From Gnetum montanum (taxonomy: Eukaryota > Streptophyta > Gnetopsida > Gnetales > Gnetaceae), in the NCBI GenBank assembly GCA_015680685.1, contig MNCI01015547.1, forward strand, positions 91,543 through 136,905: 45,363 nucleotides of DNA, in the 5' to 3' direction. Shown one piece after another: positions 22,410 to 31,639 of this stretch; position 1 is the stretch's first letter; each line of letters starts with the position of its first letter. Position numbers and translations under genes: made by a program. The notes under the pieces were generated by a model. That model searched no databases and was not told where the DNA came from. It was given only the letters and a program-made list of their open reading frames with translations.

Positions 22410-24005
22410 AAGTAGAGGTGACTATGCTCTCCACTAAGGCCAATAGTGTGGAGCATAGTCTTGGGTTGGTGAGTCATTAAATAATCCCAGGAAGGTGTAT
22501 AGATGTGTTTTACTACAAGTAAGTTATCATTTTCTTACTTTCAAATGTGACATTCAGAGCATAGTCTTGCCACTATTGTTTTCCATTGGCAATGGAAAGC
22601 ATAATTGGAATAATGATGTGTCAAAGTGGATACTCGCACCCAAGATTGGTGGACATTGATGAGGGGAAACAAGCACTAGATTGCCTACCATAGGCACATG
22701 TAGAGGAGAGGAGGCCTTCAACATCAACCAAGTACACTAACTACGCTCTCCCCTTTGCTCATTTTTTGTCTCATTTTTTCCATTGGTGAGGTTTTGGGTA
22801 TGTAGCCATGCATTGTGCACTACCATGGTGATGGTTGCCACTGTTGTGCATCATTTCAACCTAGCACATTTGGGGATAATTTGATGGTGATGGGGTTTTT
22901 TCTTTTTTGTGTGGGCCATGGGATTTTTTGGCATGGATCATGGGGAGGCTAAAATCTACATATCATAGTGTGGTGGTGGTAGAATGACTACCGCTACATA
23001 GAGTAGCATGGACACATGGGTCATGCATAGGTTTATAAGGCTCAGGAGGTTTGATAGCAGCAAGGGTTTTTGAGGTGCATGTGCTAAGGTTATGATGATG
23101 GCTAGAGGCAGCTTGCCATGGGGTAAGGCACGCGGTAGGGATTTGCTTTGCATTTCTTTCTTTTTTAAGAAAAGAAAAATTTTCTATTTTTGTGGTGTGG
23201 GCATAGGTGAGATAGCGGTTAGGGTTCTAGCAATGGCCAAGGGTGATCTACTACGGGGGACAAGGGATGCAACAAGGGTTTGCCCAACATTTTTTCTAAA
23301 AAAAAAAAATTTTGTTTCCATTTCAGGATAGGGTAGGATTTTGATTTTTGTCTAGGGTGTTTGGGGCCATGTAGAGGAGCTGGGTATCATGCCTATGTGA
23401 TGTTACACAAGTGTGGGGCTAGATACGATTTTAGTTTCATGGCCTGGCTATAGGGGCTGTGACTGCAACCATGTGCCATGGCTATTTTTTTTCTTTGTTT
23501 TATGTGCAGAAGGTCTAGGGCTATGGTAGTGGAGAGGTAGAGGGTAGGGATTCATGGGCACAATGGGTACAACAACAAGATAGTGTGGTGGGCATGGGCA
23601 TGCCATGTGGCAAGGTGTGGTAGGGCATAGGCACAAAACACAATAGGGTACAATGCACAAAGGGAGGTGGGGCAATGGCACATGGCACATGGAGACTATG
23701 CTCCCCACTAGTGTGGCCAAGTGTTTGCCAAAATGTTTACCTTGCCAAGTGCTTATCAAAATGTGTCTACCCTAAAAGTTCATTTTTTCTAGGACTATGC
23801 TCTATAGAAAGCATAACTGGGAGTTAGAAAAATTTGTAGTTTGGGACTACGCTCTCTACTAAAGTAGCCTAGAGTTAGAAAAGTTTTGCAATTTTTGGAC
23901 TATGCTCTCTACTAAGTCAATTCGCAGTTAGACGAAAAATTATGATTTTTGGCCTACTCTATCCACTAAGATACTCCTAAGTTAGACAAATTTCACCAAA
24001 ATTTC
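22410..24005. repeat. GACTATGCTCTCCACTA-type repeats, including a 53-bp tandem run
   Basis: The same core as at 15994-16760 occurs here in both orientations, for example near 22430, 22470, 22560, 22740 and 23697. At 23835-24000 three units of about 53 bases follow one another (GTTAGAAAAATTTGTAGTTT then GGACTACGCTCTCTACTAA). The sequence between is G-rich on the plus strand with no supported gene. It lies immediately upstream of the plus-strand accessory gene and may hold its promoter. Confidence 0.7.
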
Positions 24006-24249
24006 ATAAAGTATGCATGATGTTAGACCTATGAAATGTAATGCTAGGCCTATGTAAATGTGTTGTACCCCAGTGAGTACCAAGTGCCTCAAATGGATTA
24101 TTTGACATTCTATACCTATGGGGCCCCAAAAGGTATTGTCAAAATTAGAATTTTTTATTAGTGTGTGCTATATTTTGTTAATTTTCTAACTTAATGCTGA
24201 AATTTGCATCTACATGTGTATACTAACATTATGCTTCTTGCTTGGTAGT

Positions 24250-27200
24250 TGCAAGGTGTTGCTAAAGCCTATCTTCATCATCGTGAAGCTCATGGGCATT
24301 CTATGCTACATGAGTGAACCCATCCCCAACACGCCTATGCCAGACATGTAGGTAGATCATCAAGCGATGTGGTTTTGACTAGGGGGTCATGAGTTCCTAG
24401 AGTAACTATTACAGCAATTTAGTAGGATCATCTGGACACACTTGGTGATGGAGGCTGTTAGTGCCATCACGAAGATGTTGCTGCCTAGGGCTAACTAGGG
24501 CATCTTGAGGTTCATGTCAAATGAGCCTACCACTAACAATGATGGAATAGGTGGTTCAGGTAGAGGCCTTAGGAGTGCAGAACAATTGTCTAGGATATGG
24601 CACATGATGGGGTTTGCTTACTACAACAAGAGCAATACCCTTTTTATCACACTGCAAGTGCACACCTTGTTGTAGAACCCACCTGGAACTATCTACTATG
24701 CCAGAAGGTAAGTACGTTTATGGCTTTTGGAGTTTTTTTCTTGCTACTTGCTCATGTCTAATTACTAATGGCTCATGACTATCGGGAGGTTTAGAGTTGA
24801 TGAGGAGGCCCTACATGATGAGGTAGATGCTCTAGCCTTGACTCGCACTACCTTGGAGGTGTTCTCATCTAGCCCGAACATTTAGGCAATTATGATAAAG
24901 CAAGTGGGATCCGATCTAAAGGTCTACCCCACTTGATACCCAAATTCACATGATCAATGTAGGACTCATGATTGGTTGGATGATGAGTGGGCCACTATTG
25001 AGCTTAACACCGAGGAGATACTTACAACACCACATCCGTCTCGCACCTTGTTTGTGCCATGTATGTGTCTATGTTTTGGCTTATGTAGTTACTCGTGTAT
25101 GCTTGTTAGTTTGCCTTTACATGATGCTAACATTGTTTTGCCTTTGTTGCAATGATAGTTGCCTTAGGCAAGGTAATGGTGATCACCATGTACTACACTG
25201 AGGACACCCTCATCATGAAGTATCGTGATGTGGACGGTGTGTAGCATTGGCTGTGCCATAAAGCCTCAAATGCATTGATAGCCCAGCTCATGCATGTAGG
25301 GTTGATGAACCTATTTTTGGCCCATAGCCCAAGTATCTTGATGGCTAAAATGGTCACCATCATCAACTCTTTCAGCAATGACATTAGGCAGTTTGTCACT
25401 CAAGTGCATGGTGTGACAGTAGTGCTAGACCTTAGTGAGGCCTTCTTTGCTAACCTCTTTGGCCTTTCCACTAATGCCTTGATGATTGTTGATAAGGCTA
25501 GCAAGAAGGTGGACCACAAAGGAGAGATTGAAGATTAGTTTGGGACCATCCCATCTCATAAGGTTATACTAATCAAGGATGTGATTATTCTTGAGGTATA
25601 GGAGCTCTACCCTCTTTTTTGCACTCATGCCTTTTTAAAGTTTCTCTTCCAAGGAAAGATCCTTGGGGTGGAAAAGGCATAGGTGATGAAGGAGGTGCTA
25701 CTGGAGGGTATGAGGTTTAATTAGGCTACATATATCGCTACCAACTTATATGTAGACAACTACAGGTTGCAGTTCAACCTCAAGGCAAGGTCCCATGTCC
25801 ACTTTGTGTTTTTCATCGGATACCTACAAAGGTTCGTGGAGCTCTTAGTTGTGTGCGATGGTAAGTGGTGGGTTGTGTAGGATTTTGAGTAGCACTCAAA
25901 GCCATGGATTAAGCACGTGTTCATGACCACTTGCACACAAGACCTCCTAGAGAGGATTGATGATTTGTTATCTATAATGACTAAGGGTTGTGTGGGGTAG
26001 TCACATCACTTGTGCAATAGCATGGGCAAGGGTCCTCTAGTTCGCACCGAAGACATGACTAAGGTCGATCGCTATATTGCAAAGATGGTTTGACCATCTA
26101 AGGTAAAGATTAAGAGGTCACTTCCCATAGAGGAGTCTACCCTTGAGGTTAGGAATCTAAGTAGCAAGAGGATCATATTAAGCTTCAAAGCTTGCACACA
26201 GAGGTTGTAGGATAGTATGTGTAACTTGTTAGATGCATTAATTGTATTAATGTGTATATTTATGTTTTTGTATTTTTCTTTTATGTTATGCTATTAACTA
26301 GTTAGTGACGTGCATATGTGTGCTAATGTGCTATGTTTGTGAATTGCAGAAATAGGAGAGAGGGCTACTAAAGCAGTAGCTAAGAAAATAGTAGAAAAAG
26401 TGCCCCCTCAAGTTGGGGAGGGTGAAGCTCATGGAGATGACCTACCTAAGGTAACAGAGATCCTCTAATAGTTGGAGGAAGAGGGATTGCTCCACCCTAA
26501 TGGGGGTGATTTTGATAGCCTGTTCAATGATGTGTACCTAGGTGAGCCCCCTGCAGTAACGACTAGGGTCTTACTAGGTAACTATCTTGAATTGTCATTT
26601 GTCCTTCCCTATTTTCTCTAGCATGTTTACCTATTTGGTTATATGCTAATTGCATCATTGTGTTATAGCATCAGATGTTTCTACTAGTGGTCCCATATCT
26701 ACCTACTGCATGGAGCTATGGGTAGACATGCCTAATAAATTCACCTTCATGGAAAGCATCATTGAGAACATTGTGGACCGCTTACAATAGGTAGATTCCG
26801 ACCTTGATATGTACATGATGTTGTTTTGCTCTATGTTACTTTATTTCTTGTATGCTTGGTTCTTCTCTAAGATTAATCAATTGTTTCATGCCTATAGGTC
26901 CTAAGCTATGGTGGAATCCAAGCAAGGTGGCCAAGGTGAATGTCCTCCCTAACCTCCATTCTAAGGTTGATCAAGTGCCTCATCACATGTACAAGATGTT
27001 GAAAAAGCATGTGCTTTCCTATGTGAAGGCATTGTCGATAAAGCACTCAAATGAGCACCTATGGAAATGTGTGCATGAGCTACAGGAGAGGGTGGCTAGC
27101 CAAGATACAAAGATCAATGATCTTCAATCTAGGTATGATTTCTTGGTGGCTAGGGCACAAAGAGATAGCACCTGATGCACCTTTGAGATAGAGTATGCCT

Positions 27201-27895
27201 GATATTGGATAACTCTTAGAGGTAAAAATGAGGCCACAAGGGAGCTAATAGAATCATGGCTATAGATGGACTTGCTCATCCATAATAACTAGGACTAGAG
27301 GAATTACAACATGAAGGTCTACTAATGGAAGCAAATGCAAAAGAATCACAAGCACCAATATAAGTAAGAGTATGATGCATACCTATGATTATACAAGGAG
27401 GAGACTACCGAATGCCACCACCTCAAGATGTTTCTTGAGATGACCAACAAGAGGCAAGCATATGAGTTTTTTGTGCAAGATACGATGGTAAGTGACTCTC
27501 CTAAGAGATAAATCATCACCCCTTCTAGAGAAGCTTCTTATCCTACCTTTTTGATGAAGCTACCTGCATGGATAGTCGTGGACAAAAGCAAGATCCTTAA
27601 GAGGATTGACTTTGATTGGGAGGACTGGACATAGCTTTTTGAGGTCAAGATCCTCCAACGCTTGGAGGCTAGCCTTGGGAAGTTGCCTCAGGAAGTCATG
27701 GATGCTAAACCATCTTAGATTAGTTTAGTTTTTAAATTTTTGCATGTTTTGCATTAGCTTGTGTAGTACAAGTTTGCTTACTAATTGTGTGTTTTTTCCA
27801 TGGTTATTATGATAAGTACCAGAAGATGTTGTAGGCCTTAACAACATGGTGGAGGATGAAGAACCTTCATCCCGACATAGCGCAACTAGTTAAGC
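24250..27895 (+). pseudogene. Spliced accessory gene inside element B, antisense to it; decayed
   Basis: The plus strand reads as a multi-exon gene of unknown function. Exons join at recognisable sites: donor AGAAG/GTAAGT at 24708; donor CCAT/GTATGT at 25061 with acceptor GATAG at 25158; donor ACTAG/GTAACT near 26578 with acceptor GTTATAG near 26668; and acceptor CCTATAG near 26898. The longest exon (25159 to about 26210) encodes DIRQFVTQVHGVTVVLDLSE, then FFANLFGLST. That layout resembles proteins annotated as 'putative plant transposon protein' in other plants, but the match is weak. A later exon (26899-27175) encodes a predicted coiled coil, ELQERVASQDTKINDLQSRY. I count 16 in-frame stops in the first three exons: 12 TAG, 3 TGA and 1 TAA. 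The start is uncertain; ATG 24310 is one choice. Antisense ORFs are known in Tat elements, but normally lie after integrase. Confidence 0.6.
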
Positions 27896-28104
27896 ATGAC
27901 TAGATGTACCCTTGTTGTTCAGCATTTTTGCTATGTTTTCATCAAATGATGTTGTTCATGCTATGTACTAATGTTCATATGACATCTAATGAGTGCATTT
28001 GCTATATGTAATGTGTGATGTGTAAGCTTTCTTTTTTGTGGTTATTTACTACATTATGAATTAATGTGCTAAGTTAGAACTATGTGACGATAGTATGACT
28101 ACGC
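27896..28104. other. Region after the accessory gene, no feature seen
   Basis: T-rich sequence with no frame. It probably holds the 3' end of the plus-strand accessory gene. Confidence 0.35.
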
Positions 28105-28445
28105 CATTACAAGCCCCATGCTAGTTTAAGGCCATAGCGAGAGGGCTAATGCTAGTTTAAGGTCATTTCAAGCCACTATGATGGGATTAAAGGTGATAGT
28201 TTAAGGCCATTTCAAGTTGTGGCAATTACTAGTTTAAGGCCATTCTGGGCCACGAAAATTTCTAGTTTAAGGCCATTTTGGGTTGCGATAATAGTTTAAA
28301 GCTATTTCGGGTTGTGATGATAGTTTAACGCCATTTTAGGCTACGTGCTACTAGTTTATAGCCATGGTAAGCTATGCATTGCTAGTTTAAGGCCATGGCA
28401 GGCTGTACATTGCTAGTTTAAGGCCATGGCAGGTCATCTATTGCT
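28105..28445. repeat. Tandem array, about 37-bp unit (TGCTAGTTTAAGGCCATGGC type)
   Basis: About nine units of 30-45 bases carry the core CTAGTTTAAGGCCATGGCAG, diverging toward the left end of the array. The core is clearly related to that of the 18100-18605 array. It lies between the protease of element B and the accessory gene. Confidence 0.9.
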
Positions 28446-28759
28446 ACCTCTTATTTTTGTAATTTTAGCTTTTATGATTTTTATGCATTCTGATGTTTTT
28501 TATGCATGAAGGCAAATTTGTTAAAGTAACCATGGCAAAAATGTAAAGTAAGCTATCGAATGCATAGGTGATGCAGATGGTAAGCTAAGTGATTTAAATA
28601 AATGCAAATAACATGCTATAATGCTAATGCAATGTAAATGAGGAGTAGGATTCAAGGTGTAGGGAAGAAAAGGATGCTTATGTTCCTAGCACACTTTCAG
28701 ACTAGGGGGATATCTTAGTCGCATAATTTCTTTCTAATTTGGTGTGGATTAGGGGGTGC

Positions 28760-29470
28760 GTAAGACCTAGATTACACTATTTGGTAGTCCCCTTAACCTT
28801 CACTTACTACATTGAAGGGCATTCTACCCACAAGGTGTCCTCTGGGAGACCAGTGGCTTCTATCGCCTCTCCAAGTGCATTGGCCTCATGTGTTTCACTA
28901 TCTACCGAAGGTGTATCATCAAGAAATTTGACCTTTGACCCTTGCTCCATGTCTACATTGTTGATAGCAAGAGGGGGGCAATGCTATCACTATGGATGAT
29001 AACCTCACCACCTTTGTATGGAAGGTGGATTTCCGAATAAATCAAGGAGGAGATGGCCTATAGCTAGGCTAGCTAGGGCCTACCCAATATTAGGTTGAAT
29101 CCTAGAATCTCCTCTATGATGATGAATTCAACAGTGATTTCTCCCCTACTACAAAGGCAATTTTGATGATATCATTAACGATGATGTGTGACCTACTAAA
29201 GGACTTTAAACATGTGATTTTTGTTAGCTTAATTTGATCTATGAGACCCAATTTGTTAACAATGAGGTCAATATTACATTTTTTGCCACCCCATCATTGA
29301 TGTGCATCCTCTAAATCTTGCATTTCCCAACTCGTATGGTGATGAACATAGGGGCCATTATGACCTCACCCTTCTCAAGGTTGACCTTAATTTCCTCATC
29401 ATGAAATGCGAGGGGTGTGGAGCTCAATTCCTACAATGTAGGAGATAACATCCTAGCATGGATGGAATGC
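28760..29470 (-). pseudogene. Element B protease region
   Basis: Retroviral-type protease cleaves the gag-pol polyprotein. The minus strand reads EEIKVNLEKGEVIMAPMFIT, IRVGKCKI, then a degenerate INDGVAKNVI where intact relatives have a D-x-G-A-x-x-N active-site loop. Here the D-G-V-A-K-N version is changed, so activity is unlikely. Across two frameshifts follow LTKITCLKSFSRSH, EEILGFNLILGRP, a stop, and AISSLIYSEIHLPYKGGEVI, which correspond to the last strands of the fold (L-L-G-R-P). The frame then goes on with EAIEATGLPEDTLWVECPSM to about 28775 and stops (TAG, TAA). A possible donor follows (AAG/GTTAAG, near 28760). Confidence 0.75.
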
Positions 29471-30202
29471 TCATCTACTGGGACGTCCTCTATGATAGGA
29501 ATGGACGTCAACATCTACACTAGCACTTCGTAGTGGATAGATGAGGTCATAATTAGGTCATAGAGGATCAATGTTGTGTTCTTCTACTTTATTGCTTTCT
29601 TAAACTAGGCTAATGTATCTATGAAGTCTTTTCCATCAGTTGTGTTTTTGCTAGCCTTGACTTCCTTTATATGCCTTACGTGACAAATTTCGCAGAGAGG
29701 TGACTTGGGTGTTGCTTGCTTGGCTTGAGCTGGGACTTCAGTGGTTGTTTGTGAGTTACTAGTGATGGCCTCCTCAATTTTTTTGGCCATGGGAATTGGA
29801 GATAGAGGAACTAGTTTCAACAGACCACATGCTCTTTGCTCTTGATGTTACCTAATCATTCTATCTATGAGATGCTTATTGGGTCTCCTGGGGTGCCACC
29901 TAGATGGTCTACCTATGATGCCAATAGGATTGGCCCTTGGACAAGAAGGGACTGATGCATTGGCCACTACCAAGCTTCAAGTAAGTCAGGAGTTGGCACC
30001 TTGATTACAAAGGGTGGCTGAACCATTGCTGTTGTGACATGCTATGGAACCCTAACAACAAAGGGTGTTGTGGGTGCTTCAAATAACACTCTAACAACAA
30101 AAGGGGGCCTTGAAATTGTAGGGGCTAAAGGGGCCTTTGGGTTGCCAAAGGGCACCCAAACCACAAATGGTTTCCATGCTGACTCTAAATCATCATCGAT
30201 GC
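29471..30202 (-). pseudogene. Element B gag, 3' part
   Basis: This is the second half of the gag region of B, separated from the first half (43533-44330) by the insertion of element A. Minus-strand frames include SIDDDLESAWKPFVVWVPFG and repeated proline-rich PFVVRV blocks (30245-30042). After frameshifts comes an open 72-codon segment with KSPLCEICHVRHIKEVKA and TTDGKDFIDTLA (29820-29605). The C-x-x-C-x-x-x-H element in that segment recalls a partial zinc knuckle, with the last Cys missing. The reading continues without a break of theme into the protease region. Confidence 0.65.
30198..30202 (+). repeat. Target-site duplication of element A, left (GATGC)
   Basis: Five bases next to the left LTR. 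They match GATGT at 43533-43537 with one C/T difference. Confidence 0.8.
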
Positions 30203-31102
30203 TAATGAGTGGCAAGGTACCCCTATGCCCAACCATATGAATCATGGGTGTTCACACGCGACTTGGTCAAATTTTGTAAACTATAAGCACCTGCATACAC
30301 CAAACTCTAGCCAACAAAACCTTGTGTTAGAATGGTCATTGTCTTTCCAACCTCACTTGTGATGTTCTAATGCAATGGTTAAGTGAGATTGAGGCAAATG
30401 ATTTTTGTTGATTTTCTCTTTATCTTCTAAAATCTAATTCTTGAAATGTAAGAAATGAAATGTTGCATGATCTATAATTTTTCTATTCTATCTCTTAACT
30501 CTCCCTAGCATAACCAACTGATCCCATCTTTCATGCACATACTGAGCATCCCCTAACCACTATTGAGTTACCAAACATTAAGCATCATTGGGTTGCCAAG
30601 TGTTTGGTTTACATTCGAGACGGTCGTACTTATGGTTTTTACAGAATATATAAAAGAGCAATAGTGGTAAAGTGATAATAATGAAGACTTAAGAAATTAT
30701 TAAAGCATGAAAATATTAAACTATTTAAATGATTAAATGATTAAATCCAAATGTTGCAAGGAATGATTAAAAAGCTCATCTTTATTGTTGATCACGCTAA
30801 TGGGCTTAGGTACATTAGAGCTCGAATAAAGAGTTGGACACCTTTCTCACACCTTCTATAGGCACTTGGAAAATATTCTAACTCTTATGGGAACAAACTA
30901 CAAGAGTCTGGTTACAACTACTCCAAAAGATACCTAAGTGTGGTGAGAGCACACTTATTTATAGCTAGAGACAGACTCTGCATAAATGAGGCCATGTAAA
31001 CACATGGAAAAATGCATCGATAGGGCCATGTCAATGTGGCTGCATATCTAAGGCTCCATATATGCAGCCCAGTTGACGTATCGACTAATGAGCACTTCAT
31101 CA
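30203..31102 (-). repeat. Element A 3' LTR
   Basis: 900 bp. On the minus strand it starts TGATGAAGTGCTC (31102) and ends ...ACTCATTA (30203), where TCATTA has replaced TCATCA by one C-to-T change. Direct partner of 42633-43532. Confidence 0.92.
30954..30964 (-). promoter_or_regulatory. TATA box in element A 3' LTR
   Basis: CTATAAATAAG on the minus strand, about 140 bases inside the LTR start. This is the usual place for the promoter driving element transcription. Confidence 0.6.
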
Positions 31103-31111
31103 TACCCCCAT
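31103..31111 (-). promoter_or_regulatory. Polypurine tract of element A
   Basis: On the minus strand ATGGGGGTA directly abuts the 3' LTR start TGATGAAG. This is the expected position and purine content for the plus-strand primer. Confidence 0.65.
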
Positions 31112-31257
31112 GACTATGTGAAAACTCATCCTTGAGTTTTATGACAATTTGGAAGGTATGAAGTTATTACAACACACATGAGGAAACACATCTAGATAGA
31201 CATTGACTTTATGTATGTACCAAGTACTTGAGTGTATAGAGAATAATGAGTTAGAAA

Positions 31258-31605
31258 ATGGTGGTGTTTAGAGACAAAATTAAACACCTTGGTGATTCTG
31301 GATTCTCCACTATGTCGAAAGATGCTAAAATTTCTAAAGAAGGTCACACCATCCCTAGTGGCGATGGTTCTGATAGGCCTTCACCAGCCTCTAGTGCATG
31401 TGGCAGCTGTGGTGCAAAAGATGGTTATCTTGCAGCAGTTGAAACTTCCAAAGGTAACCAAAAAGCCTCCAACAAAGCCCTCATTTTATATTCTTTGCTT
31501 CTAGGATCATTCACCGTCCAAGCAGCTTCACTAATGTGTGCTGAAACTGGAACATCCCAGGGGCATGGAAGTGCAAGAAAGAGTTATTTTAAATTGATAA
31601 ACTAG
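31258..31605 (+). CDS. Unrecognised open frame antisense to element A
   Basis: A 115-codon plus-strand frame starts at ATG 31258 and ends at 31605, between A's extra ORF and its 3' LTR. The product begins MVVFRDKIKHLGDSGFSTMS and has a Ser/Gly/Ala-rich middle with ACGSCGAKDGY. It is open over a length unusual for this decayed region. A possible acceptor TTCTTTGCTTCTAG (about 31490-31504) sits inside it, so part of the frame might be intron. I recognise no family. It may be a captured host fragment, an antisense ORF, or chance. Confidence 0.3.
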   Translation: MVVFRDKIKHLGDSGFSTMSKDAKISKEGHTIPSGDGSDRPSPASSACGSCGAKDGYLAAVETSKGNQKASNKALILYSLLLGSFTVQAASLMCAETGTSQGHGSARKSYFKLIN

Positions 31606-31639
31606 CTAGTGAATTTTTTTTTGTTTGATATCAAATGCT

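Noticed and set aside
23448-23759. 103-codon minus-strand frame, Pro/His/Cys-rich
   Set aside because: Lies in G-rich repeat sequence on the opposite strand. The low-complexity composition explains the lack of stops, and no motif is present.
24950-25201. Plus-strand frame with a Cys/Leu/Val-rich, membrane-like middle
   Set aside because: The hydrophobic part comes from reading through the intron at 25061-25158 of the accessory gene in the wrong frame.
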